NCBI GenBank assembly: GCA_947624345.1
Contig: CANQJW010000007.1
Span: 1 to 35,154 of the forward strand
DNA length: 35,154 nt
DNA from: an uncultured Clostridia bacterium
GTDB taxonomy: Bacteria; Bacillota; Clostridia; Oscillospirales; Ruminococcaceae
Direction: 5' to 3'
Below the pieces are notes generated by a model, which searched no databases, had not been told where the DNA came from, and saw nothing but the letters and a program-made list of their open reading frames with translations. Shown piece after piece: positions 16,478-24,004 of this stretch. Position 1 is the stretch's first letter, and the number at the start of each line of letters is the position of its first letter. The position numbers were made by a program, and so were the translations under genes.

Positions 16478-17560
16478 TTAACCTTTTGCCTTGACATTTT
16501 CATCAGCTTTTATTTCCGTCTGACCTAAAAATATATTGCCGATATAGTATTTCACACATCCCAGCTTTTCGCCCTCTGCAATAGGTGCATAGTTTATCTT
16601 ATTTAAAACAATCTTCTGCGTGATTTTTGCCTCGTCGTCTTTATGAACGCTTATCTTAATCTCATCTGTACAACTTGCCGAGATAGTATCCTTATCAGCA
16701 CCCACCAACGGTGCCTTAAAGGAATTAACCTCCGGCGAAAGAGTAACGCTCTTATACTGAGAAAAGCCAAAATCATATAGATTTGAGTGATCCGCCCAGT
16801 CGTTTCTATCGTTAAGAGTTACACATATAAGCGTTGTACCGTTACGCCTGCAAGCTGAAACAAGACATCTTTTAGCCTTATCTGTAAAGCCCGTTTTAAC
16901 TCCTATTACTCCTTCGCAGGTTGCCATAAGCTTATTAGTGTTTGCCAGCCACCTCTCAAAAGGAGGATTCCCGAACTTCAGCTTAGCACTCCTTGTAGAG
17001 CAAATCTCTGCAAAGACTTTGTTTTTAAGAGCATACTGAGTTAGCTTTGCCATATCGGAAGCCGTTGAATAGTGATCGTCGGTATAATCGTCAAGACCGG
17101 ACGGCGTTACAAAGTGAGTAGATTTAAGCCCCAGCTCACCCGCTCTTTTGTTCATCATGGCAACAAACTTCTCAACGCTTCCTGCAATCCTGACAGCAGT
17201 TGCATTGGCAGCATCATTTCCACTTGGAAGCATCATACCAAAGCACAGATCCCTCATAGTGACAATATCACCGCTTTTCAATCCCATAGACGAACCCTCG
17301 ACCTTTATCGCGCTTTCGTCTACCTTAAACTGCTCGTCCAAATTGCTGTTTTCGATAGTCAACAGTGTTGTCATTATCTTTGTAGTGCTTGCCATAGGAA
17401 GCTTCATTTTTGCGTTATGCTTATAAAGTACCCTTCCGCTGTCAGCATCTATTAAAATAGCTGCTTTTGCTGAATCGGTTACTGATTCTCCCGCAACAGA
17501 AAACCCTGAACAGCTTATTGTTAAAATAAATATAGTAAACAGACTAAGTATTTTTTTCAT
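16478..17560 (-). CDS. D-alanyl-D-alanine carboxypeptidase (S11, DacF/PBP5-like)
   Basis: 360 residues. It trims the terminal D-Ala from peptidoglycan stem peptides outside the membrane. A signal peptide covers about residues 1-24 (MKKILSLFTIFILTISCSG). The serine penicillin-binding motifs are complete: S58-T-T-K61, S113-G-N115 and K222-T-G224. A C-terminal beta domain of about 90 residues follows (SFKAPLVGADKD...LGCVKYYIGN). No clear C-terminal amphipathic anchor is visible. AGGTGG precedes ATG 17560. It lies behind ytfJ with a 120-base gap containing a TATAAT but only a weak -35. Confidence 0.95.
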   Translation of the reverse strand: MKKILSLFTIFILTISCSGFSVAGESVTDSAKAAILIDADSGRVLYKHNAKMKLPMASTTKIMTTLLTIENSNLDEQFKVDESAIKVEGSSMGLKSGDIVTMRDLCFGMMLPSGNDAANATAVRIAGSVEKFVAMMNKRAGELGLKSTHFVTPSGLDDYTDDHYSTASDMAKLTQYALKNKVFAEICSTRSAKLKFGNPPFERWLANTNKLMATCEGVIGVKTGFTDKAKRCLVSACRRNGTTLICVTLNDRNDWADHSNLYDFGFSQYKSVTLSPEVNSFKAPLVGADKDTISASCTDEIKISVHKDDEAKITQKIVLNKINYAPIAEGEKLGCVKYYIGNIFLGQTEIKADENVKAKG

Positions 17561-17680
17561 TTAAGTATAAACCACCTTTTAGAAATTAGACAATCAGATG
17601 TCAGATATTATAATCCAACTCTAATCCCTAATAGTATGCTCACTTAACATAAAAAATACACTATATCTGAAAATCTACAA

Positions 17681-18055
17681 TTATTCGTCGCTTTTTTTGC
17701 TTTTGATAAAATCAGTGATCTTGTCTATAACATCAGGAATCATATTTATAATTGCATTTTCAGTGTTTGCATTTACTGACATCTGTAACAGCTTAACCTC
17801 GCCATTTGTAATTGCGATAAAGGCGAGAGGCTGTAATGTAATTCCCCCTGCTGTTCCACCGCCGAATAAGTCCTTTGCTCCCTTTGTAGGAAGATCAGAG
17901 CCGCCTGATGTAAAACCTAACGAAACCTTTGAAATAGGAATTATCGTCGTACCGTCTGCAACTATGGGCTTGCCCACAACTGTCTCACAGTCTGCAAGCT
18001 CGTGAATTTTCTCCATTGCAGTTTCAACAAGTTTTTCCAAGCCATTATCATTCAT
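17681..18055 (-). CDS. ytfJ: GerW/YtfJ-family sporulation protein
   Basis: 124 residues. The family core is clear: VVGKPIVADGTTIIPISKVSLGF, then a glycine-rich segment (GSDLPTKGAKDLFGGGTAGG) and LQPLAFIAITNGEVKLLQ. In Bacillus the relative GerW is needed for germination; in other Firmicutes the role is unknown. It overlaps the DUF2953 gene by 8 bases, so the two are translationally coupled, an arrangement widely conserved in Clostridia. A spore-forming ancestry is suggested, though this gene alone does not prove sporulation. Confidence 0.92.
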   Translation of the reverse strand: MNDNGLEKLVETAMEKIHELADCETVVGKPIVADGTTIIPISKVSLGFTSGGSDLPTKGAKDLFGGGTAGGITLQPLAFIAITNGEVKLLQMSVNANTENAIINMIPDVIDKITDFIKSKKSDE

Positions 18056-19010
18056 TTTCTAACAACTCCCTTTTATTTAACATTAATTTTTTCTTTAATT
18101 TATATTGTTTCTTTGCTTTATGACGCTTTTTCAAAAACAAGCATAAAAACTTTGTTCCGAAGCTTAGTCCTATTCCTAATACTGTGCTAAGTCTTAGCTT
18201 TATTTTGCCCGAAAGCTCATACTCAAATACCTTTTTATCAAATACGCATTTAACTTCTGCCTTTTTTGGCTTGTAAAGCGTGAAAATCAGACCAACCATT
18301 CCAAGACCGTTAAATAGCAAGGCATTCATCCTGCCATAATTCATTGCCGCATCATAAGCGTCGTCCTTGCCTGCTGTTATCTCAATCTCAGTATCATAAA
18401 ATCTTATCTGCTTCAACAGTTTTCCGAACGATTTCCGTGTCATCGGAATAAAATCTTTGTATCTGTTCCACGATACCTTTGCCCTGTTTAGCTTTGCTTT
18501 AAGTCCGCTGTCATCAGGCTTATCATTGGCGGACTTATCTAAGCGCTTGTCCTTTTTTATGTTTTTGTGTGCTTTCTCAGAAGCGTTTTTTTTGTCACAA
18601 TCAGAGATTTCACTGCTCTGATTAAGGCTCTGTTTCTGATTTTCAAGCTCCTTTTCAAGGCTCTCTATCCTCTCGTCAAGCTCGTCCTCAGAGAGCTCAA
18701 CAAATTCTTCTTCTATTTCAGAAATATCATCCTTAATCGTTTGAACAGAATCGCTTGATTTCTTTGACTTTTTCTTTTTCTTAGCTTTTATCTTTATCGG
18801 TTTTTTGGGTTTATCCGGTCGGGGGTAAATGTTAAGCCACAGCCATTTTGCTGACAGCTTAACCTCATTCGTTATACTGCTTGCATGATAGGATATCGTC
18901 AATGATATTCGCAGGATAAAATATAATGCTAATATAATACCTAAAATTATAAATAAAGCAATAATATTATCAGCCCCTCCCAGAAGTAAGATTCCGGATG
19001 CAAGATGCAA
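18048..19010 (-). CDS. DUF2953 domain-containing membrane protein
   Basis: Up to 320 residues. An N-terminal TM segment (IIALFIILGIILALYFIL) is followed by a lysine-rich stretch, an acidic coiled-coil-like linker (residues about 80-165) and the C-terminal DUF2953 region (YDTEIEITAGKDDAYDAAMNYGRM). Its partner ytfJ overlaps its 3' end. The start is problematic: the only TTG/GTG/ATG before the TM is TTG 19010, which lies in an intergenic repeat and lacks a ribosome binding site, whereas GGGAGGGG at 18974-18981 points to an ATT at 18965 just before the TM. The true start may therefore be non-canonical. Confidence 0.82.
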   Translation of the reverse strand: MHLASGILLLGGADNIIALFIILGIILALYFILRISLTISYHASSITNEVKLSAKWLWLNIYPRPDKPKKPIKIKAKKKKKSKKSSDSVQTIKDDISEIEEEFVELSEDELDERIESLEKELENQKQSLNQSSEISDCDKKNASEKAHKNIKKDKRLDKSANDKPDDSGLKAKLNRAKVSWNRYKDFIPMTRKSFGKLLKQIRFYDTEIEITAGKDDAYDAAMNYGRMNALLFNGLGMVGLIFTLYKPKKAEVKCVFDKKVFEYELSGKIKLRLSTVLGIGLSFGTKFLCLFLKKRHKAKKQYKLKKKLMLNKRELLENE

Positions 19011-19017
19011 GAAATTA
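18991..19017. repeat. Intergenic repeat motif between scpB and DUF2953
   Basis: CCGGATGCAAGATGCAAGAA matches the AGACAAGATGCAAGAA motif at 5098-5114 and the inverse of the TTCTTGCCTCT copies. It overlaps the annotated TTG start of the DUF2953 gene. Confidence 0.5.
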
Positions 19018-19033
19018 TTTTATTCGTAAAGTT

Positions 19034-19606
19034 CTACTCGTTAATCTCCTGCTTATCGTTTATTTCATCTATATCATCTAAAGTTATTTGCGTTTCCTGA
19101 TTAGGTAGCGGCGGCAGCTCATCAAGCGATTTTAGCTTAAAGCTACGCAGAAAATTTGCCGTTGTCTTAAAGGCTATCGGACGGCCGGGAACATCTATTC
19201 TGCCTGCCTCTTCAAGCAAACCCTTTTCAACAAGTGAGTTCACAACGCTTGAGCTGTCAACTCCCCTGACATGTTCAACAAAGCCCTTTGTAACAGGCTG
19301 ATTATAAGCGATAATTGTCAAAACCTCAAGCGCCGCCTGTAAAAGCTTAGAGTTATTTTTTGTCTCCATAGCCTTTTTTATGTATGGTGCATATTCCTCT
19401 CTTGTTCCAAGCTGGAATGAATCATCAAGCCGATAAATCACCAATGCACTGTTGCTGTTTGAATACCTGTCGTTTAATAGGTTTATCAGCTTATCAAGCG
19501 TCACCTTGTCGACTTCAATTGCTTCCTGAAGCCTTTCAGTATCAATAGGCTCTCCGCTTGAAAAAAGTATAGCTTCCACAACTGAAATTTTCTCATCTAT
19601 ATTCAT
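19034..19606 (-). CDS. scpB: Segregation and condensation protein B (ScpB)
   Basis: 190 residues. ScpB is the kleite subunit dimer that works with ScpA and SMC in chromosome condensation. Tandem winged-helix domains are recognisable: EAILFSSGEPI at the N-terminus, ALEVLTIIAYNQPVTKGFVEHVRGVDSSSVV in the middle, and GRPIAFKTTANFLRSFKL at the end. AGGATA precedes ATG 19606. It lies 51 bases behind scpA in the same direction. Confidence 0.96.
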   Translation of the reverse strand: MNIDEKISVVEAILFSSGEPIDTERLQEAIEVDKVTLDKLINLLNDRYSNSNSALVIYRLDDSFQLGTREEYAPYIKKAMETKNNSKLLQAALEVLTIIAYNQPVTKGFVEHVRGVDSSSVVNSLVEKGLLEEAGRIDVPGRPIAFKTTANFLRSFKLKSLDELPPLPNQETQITLDDIDEINDKQEINE

Positions 19607-19657
19607 TTATCCTAAGAATTCCTTTCTCTCATTTAAGCTCAAAAAAAACAATTAAAC

Positions 19658-20371
19658 TTAAGATTCCTTCTTGTCCCGTCCTTTGAAATAAAGCTCAGAA
19701 TTATCATCACTAAGCATAATTCTGCCCGACTTTGTAAGCTCCAGAATTGCTAAGAATGTGGCAACACGCTCTGATCTGTCAGTAACTCCCTGATACAGCT
19801 TGTCCATATTGCAGGAGCCAGTTGTATATAGCTTTTTCAAAACGAAAATTATCTTTGATGTAACAGACACTATTTTGTGAGAAACTATCGGCTTGAATAT
19901 TGAAGCATCCAGCGGAGGGGCTTTTTTTGCCCTTATTGATATGCCCATATAAGCTTCAAGAAGCGTGATAGGCTCGTGCTCTCTTGTATAAGTTTTATCA
20001 ATTTCAATTGGTGCAGGCAAACGAACGAAGATTTCACCGCCTACATAATTTTTCTTAAGTATCTCTGCTGTCTGCTTACAAAGAGAATACTCAATAAGTC
20101 TGCCCTCAAGCTCTTTTTTTAGCTCCTTAGCTTCATCAAATTTAGGAAGCAGCGACACTGTTTTGATATATATGAGCCTTGCCGCCATCTCTAAAAACTC
20201 GCCTGCAATTTCAAAATCCTGTTCTTTCAGACCGTCGATATAGTCGAGGTACTGCTCAAGCAAGAGCGAAATTTCAATATCGTTTATATTCAGTTTGTGC
20301 TTTGAAATCAAATGCAGAAGCAGATCAAGAGGACCCTCAAACGCTTCGAGTTTAAATTGAAGTTTATTCAT
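19658..20371 (-). CDS. scpA: Segregation and condensation protein A (ScpA)
   Basis: About 237 residues from ATG 20371 (MNKLQFKLEAFEGPLDLLL), preceded by AAAGG. The longer frame to 20437 runs into the upstream protease gene and is rejected. ScpA is the kleisin that bridges SMC heads and binds ScpB. The N-terminal FEGPLDLLLHLISKHKLNI and the helix EFLEMAARLIYIKTVSLLPK are diagnostic, and a C-terminal winged helix follows (VATFLAILELTKSGRIMLSD). It lies 29 bases behind the M50 protease gene. Confidence 0.96.
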   Translation of the reverse strand: MNKLQFKLEAFEGPLDLLLHLISKHKLNINDIEISLLLEQYLDYIDGLKEQDFEIAGEFLEMAARLIYIKTVSLLPKFDEAKELKKELEGRLIEYSLCKQTAEILKKNYVGGEIFVRLPAPIEIDKTYTREHEPITLLEAYMGISIRAKKAPPLDASIFKPIVSHKIVSVTSKIIFVLKKLYTTGSCNMDKLYQGVTDRSERVATFLAILELTKSGRIMLSDDNSELYFKGRDKKES

Positions 20372-20400
20372 TAAAACTAATACCTTTCGGTTTCTCAAAA

Positions 20401-21078
20401 TTAAAGCATTATTGCTTTCATTATTATATCTACCCATCTGGTCATAAAGTCGAAAAGAACAAAAATCTTATCACCTATCCATGACATAGGTCCGTTCAGA
20501 ACATTAAAAAACAAAACAAAAACAATAAACACAATGTAAATTATATACTCATACTGAGCCAACTTATACTCAAAGCTATCAGGTAGGAAATAACATAAAA
20601 TTCTTGAACCGTCCAAAGGTGGAATTGGAATAAGGTTGAACACTGCCAAGAAAATATTTATAGTTATGAAATATTGGAAAATAAGATTGATGTACCAAAA
20701 TGTATTCGAGTGATTAAAATACTCTGCACCAAAAGAAATCCACATTACGATTTTCAGAATAATCATTGCTATATATGCAACAATAAGGTTCGACAAAGGT
20801 CCTGCAAGTGCAGTTAAAGCCGTACCAGCCTTTCTGTTTTTAAAGTTCAACGGATTTATAGGAACAGGCTTTGCCCAGCCGAATCCTGTAAGAAGCAGAC
20901 ATATCGAACCCAGAAGATCAACATGAGAAAAAGGGTTCATAGTTAGTCTTCCCTGATAACGTGCTGTATTATCGCCGAGCTTGTATGCTACAAAAGCATG
21001 AGCAAACTCGTGAATAGGCAAAATCATAAATATAATGAGTATCCTTACACCGTATTTTAAAATATTTTCTATAGTCAT
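20401..21078 (-). CDS. Site-2 protease family (M50) membrane metalloprotease
   Basis: 225 residues from ATG 21078 (MTIENILKYG), with AGGTG 6 bases upstream; a GTG three codons earlier overlaps that site. Zinc motif HEFAH is at 23-27 in the first TM segment and the third ligand is in IPPLDGSR in a later one. About five to six TM segments are seen. Members cleave substrates inside the membrane; this short YwhC-like subgroup has no PDZ domain, and its substrate is unknown. It is first in the operon with scpA-scpB, behind a near-consensus promoter. Confidence 0.93.
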   Translation of the reverse strand: MTIENILKYGVRILIIFMILPIHEFAHAFVAYKLGDNTARYQGRLTMNPFSHVDLLGSICLLLTGFGWAKPVPINPLNFKNRKAGTALTALAGPLSNLIVAYIAMIILKIVMWISFGAEYFNHSNTFWYINLIFQYFITINIFLAVFNLIPIPPLDGSRILCYFLPDSFEYKLAQYEYIIYIVFIVFVLFFNVLNGPMSWIGDKIFVLFDFMTRWVDIIMKAIML

Positions 21079-21117
21079 TGTATACACCTACAGTAAACAA
21101 GATAATATATATATTTC

Positions 21118-21146
21118 ATTATACTATATTCTTATATAAAATTCAA
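21118..21146 (-). promoter_or_regulatory. SigA promoter of the M50-scpAB-DUF2953-ytfJ unit
   Basis: Minus strand: TTGAAT at 21146-21141, 17-base spacer, TATAAT at 21123-21118. The start near 21111 is about 33 bases ahead of ATG 21078. Confidence 0.75.
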
Positions 21147-21174
21147 GATAAATTATGGGAAAATATGAGGTCTG

Positions 21175-21207
21175 AACAAAAAAGCCAAGCAAATTTTTGC
21201 CTGACTT
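21175..21207 (-). terminator. Intrinsic terminator at the end of the tubulin cluster
   Basis: Minus strand: AAGTCAGGCAAA / TTTGCTTGGCTT stem of 12 pairs (two G-T wobbles), 2-base central gap, then a T-run. It lies just upstream of the M50 promoter, insulating the two transcription units. Confidence 0.65.
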
Positions 21208-21267
21208 AAAGTAAGTGAGTATAGATTTAGAGATACATTCTTTTATTACATAAGTAATAATGAAAAG

Positions 21268-21301
21268 TAAAAACGACATTCCTCATTTGAAGAATGACGT
21301 T
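21268..21301 (-). terminator. Second terminator candidate
   Basis: Minus strand: AACGTCATTC / GAATGTCGTT stem (one mismatch) with a 10-base loop, followed by TTTACTTTTC. It would be the first terminator met by transcripts from the cluster. Confidence 0.5.
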
Positions 21302-21377
21302 ATTTATAAATACTTGGTATAAAAATGTTAAATATGCATTGAGATACTTGCCCTAACTCATAGTAGGCAAATTGGAT

Positions 21378-21515
21378 TTATTCGTTCGAAGGATACAATG
21401 TATTCTTATCAATCAAAACAATCTGCTCAGGCACCTCATAAACAATATTATTACTTTGCTTTACAGAGTCATTATAATCGTTATTTTCTTGAAGAATTCC
21501 CCAAATGAAGATCAC
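21378..21515 (-). CDS. Short ORF of about 45 residues, possible gene end or remnant
   Basis: GTG 21515 to TAA 21378. The product reads IFIWGILQENNDYND, then VYEVPEQIVLIDKNTLYPSNE at its end: a short hydrophobic start and a polar, protein-like tail. The GTG overlaps the TGA of the preceding Cys-rich frame as GTGA, a typical coupling arrangement, but no ribosome binding site is visible. It may be a real small gene or the 3' end of a lost larger gene. The remainder of 21208-21750 holds only the terminators and the next ORF. Confidence 0.3.
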   Translation of the reverse strand: MIFIWGILQENNDYNDSVKQSNNIVYEVPEQIVLIDKNTLYPSNE

Positions 21516-21673
21516 ATATCTAACTTGTTATGATGATATGGACAATCATCATAATGGTAGCCCTAACAATATCTATGAACCCAATCCGAATCAAGCACAT
21601 ACTTCCTGTCGTTATTTTTCAACAAGCGGCAGCAATAATCCCTATAATAATAAAACTCGCATTCTTCCGCCAT
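21512..21673 (-). pseudogene. Cysteine-rich small protein gene broken by an in-frame TAG
   Basis: ATG 21673 follows AGGAAAG at good spacing. The first 36 residues begin MAEECEFYYYRDYCCRLL and end WVHRYC. TAG at 21565-21563 stops the frame, which then continues GYHYDDCPYHHNKLDM to TGA 21514-21512. The C...CC...YC...CPY spacing continues across the stop, so the TAG looks like a recent nonsense change, for example from AAG. Other genes in the window (malic enzyme, TSCPD, PHP, biotin carrier) end in TAG, so recoding is unlikely. It is the last-but-one ORF of the tubulin cluster; function unknown, possibly metal binding. Confidence 0.45.
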
Positions 21674-21750
21674 TTTTCTTTCCTACTTTAAAATTGAATA
21701 GTTAATATAAGGCCCGAATTTCCCACCGAGTAAGAAATCGTCCCCTTCAT

Positions 21751-23847
21751 TTAATGATTACTGAACACAATTAGTTTATCGTTCTCTTCTATGCAAACAT
21801 CGATATTTGCCTGGTCTCCTTCAAACAGTATCATACGCCCACCTGGTTTAACATAGCCAAGAGCAATGGTAGGATTCTGCTGTTTCATCGGCAATGAGGC
21901 ATCTACTGACGCATTGTATACCGCTCGTATTAACTCTTGTGCCGTGCAAGATTTCGGACATTCATTGAACAGTCTATTTACCTTCTTGGTGTATATTTCC
22001 TTGCTTTGATAGCCCTCTGAATCTTCTGTGTCATAGGTCAGGATATCAGTATAGAAATCAAACAGCGCTTCCTTCTCCCCTATTTGCGTAATCATCTTGC
22101 TGATATACCGATTGCTGATGACGACATTATTCACGCTATAACTGTTGACAATATCGTGATGCTTAGGGTCGATGATCTCAACAATAACATCCACACTCTT
22201 CGTATCAAAATTGGGATTAGCTGCTTTCTTGGTATTGATAATGTCCTGCACATAAACCAGGTTGGCTAAGGCATTTGCATCTATATCCTCGTTCAATGCC
22301 ATATCATCTGACAAAATCAGGACACTCGTATCTTCGTCATTTAATTCCACGAACTGGCTAATTGTAGAACATATAATATCCTTGTCGTAAATACTTGCTG
22401 CGACGGTCTCAATGACGAATGGATACTCCTTGTAGTAGTTCATCTTTTCCAAGTTCTTTTTATCGTCAATAACAACAATCCTAAGAATCTCCCGGTCATA
22501 CTTGTAATTCCATTCACTGCGGAATGCGGCAAATCCTTGCATAATATCCCGACATTTACTGTTGTGACCGAGGATGATAACGTTTTTGCTTTCTATCCAG
22601 TAGTTCCTGTTTAGAGAAACTGTGTAAGAAGATGAAGCTATGCTGCTTGTCTCACGCATGTCTTTTTTACTAGCTGCAGAAAAATAATGATACGCCTTTC
22701 CGTCGTTCATCATGTATGTCAAGGGGAGGGCGTGCCGATGGTTTTTCATATAAGTTAGAACAAAATCGTTTCCTTCATCCACCTCATAAGGTTCAGTGAA
22801 GAACGTAGCTCCTTTGTTGGAAAACATCTCTTTGTAAACAAGATTCAATTCCGGCATAATAGAAAACTGAGACAGAATTTGCCCCAATATCTTGTTGACT
22901 CTCACCGGAATAATATTGCATTTGCCCTTGACTTCTTTACATTTGATAATCTTATCAACAAGTTCATATGTCCACTCATCTGTTATCTCTACAATAATTT
23001 TCTGATCGTCACTGGAGTATGCAGCGGCAGTAATATCAGCAACCTGCATGAGCGTTTTTATCGTTTGTGAATTGCCTCGCTCATGCTCTCCAATACGCTC
23101 CCGGGTCTCAAACTTACAAATCGTATTATTGATATCGCTTCCCAAAATAATAATCGATTTTGCATGCTCAAGCGAAATATCATGAAGCTGTTTTGAAGAA
23201 AACACGTCACCTTCCCGTACAACTACCGTCAGATGATTATGAAATTTCATTCTTTGGGCATTTAGGATACGCCGGAAAAATCCCAAATTCATGTACTCTA
23301 CATTTTCTCTTGCCACCGTGTCCGAAAGGCGCTCGTCGATCTCTTTTTCTATCTCTTTTTTCTTGTTGCTGACCAAGACGACTACTTTCTGCTTTTTATC
23401 ACAATATAGAAGATCGTTTACAATCTCCGATGCCCTGGTATTCCAGTTTAAAATAACAATATGATTGGAAATATGAAGCTTTCTGGTTCCAGAATTCGAA
23501 TCCTCTATAAAATTGGAAATATAGTTGGTTATGTAACCAATCACAGCACCTGTAAATGATATCATTCCGATAAAAATGATAGCTAAACAGACAAAAACAA
23601 TCGTTACTCCGGCTTGTCCGATATCGGAAACAACAAATTGTATACAGCCGGCGTCAAGGATCATTGTCACCGTACAGAAAGCAGCCTCGATAAACGACAT
23701 GTGTTCTGTTCCTGACAAGGACATGTTGCTGATTATAATTGCCGATACAAAGAAAAAAACAATGTTGAATAACAGTATGGCTGCAAGGACCATCTTTCCC
23801 GGATTTTTTACAAGTTGAACGCTTAAACATTCCCTTATCTTTTTCAT
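21751..23847 (-). CDS. CASTOR/POLLUX-like ion channel with tandem RCK (TrkA-N-type) domains
   Basis: 698 residues. TM1 at about 18-40, a pore-helix region at 50-75 (FIEAAFCTVTMILDAGCIQ) and TM2 at 80-113 form a two-TM channel. A first nucleotide-binding-like RCK domain starts at about 126 (NHIVILNWNTRASEIVNDLL) and a second at about 421 (KNVIILGHNSKCRDIMQGF). This layout matches the plant CASTOR/POLLUX/SYM8 nuclear cation channels and their bacterial relatives; ion selectivity is unknown, since the TVTMILDAG stretch lacks the potassium-channel GYG. ATG 23847 is preceded by AGGAGG. It is downstream of the 1493-residue protein with a 157-base gap without evident structure, and is the last full-length gene of the cluster. 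Confidence 0.8.
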   Translation of the reverse strand: MKKIRECLSVQLVKNPGKMVLAAILLFNIVFFFVSAIIISNMSLSGTEHMSFIEAAFCTVTMILDAGCIQFVVSDIGQAGVTIVFVCLAIIFIGMISFTGAVIGYITNYISNFIEDSNSGTRKLHISNHIVILNWNTRASEIVNDLLYCDKKQKVVVLVSNKKKEIEKEIDERLSDTVARENVEYMNLGFFRRILNAQRMKFHNHLTVVVREGDVFSSKQLHDISLEHAKSIIILGSDINNTICKFETRERIGEHERGNSQTIKTLMQVADITAAAYSSDDQKIIVEITDEWTYELVDKIIKCKEVKGKCNIIPVRVNKILGQILSQFSIMPELNLVYKEMFSNKGATFFTEPYEVDEGNDFVLTYMKNHRHALPLTYMMNDGKAYHYFSAASKKDMRETSSIASSSYTVSLNRNYWIESKNVIILGHNSKCRDIMQGFAAFRSEWNYKYDREILRIVVIDDKKNLEKMNYYKEYPFVIETVAASIYDKDIICSTISQFVELNDEDTSVLILSDDMALNEDIDANALANLVYVQDIINTKKAANPNFDTKSVDVIVEIIDPKHHDIVNSYSVNNVVISNRYISKMITQIGEKEALFDFYTDILTYDTEDSEGYQSKEIYTKKVNRLFNECPKSCTAQELIRAVYNASVDASLPMKQQNPTIALGYVKPGGRMILFEGDQANIDVCIEENDKLIVFSNH

Positions 23848-24004
23848 GTTATCCTCCTAAAATACGCAATTTTTTTCAAAGCCAGCATAAAACCTAGGAT
23901 ACAAAATTAAAATATATAGACCTATAGACACCATCTCTGATATTAAAGCTCTATATCCGAACATTTTGGAAAAACGCCTATTGCTACAAGGACAAGCACT
24001 TTTC

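Noticed and set aside
21563-21565. TAG as a recoded sense codon (pyrrolysine or suppressor)
   Set aside because: Malic enzyme, TSCPD, PHP and biotin-carrier genes all end in TAG here, so TAG acts as an ordinary stop.
21505-21705. Plus-strand 66-residue ORF in the 21.1-21.75 kb gap
   Set aside because: Antisense to the Cys-rich minus-strand frame, Asn-rich composition and no ribosome binding site.
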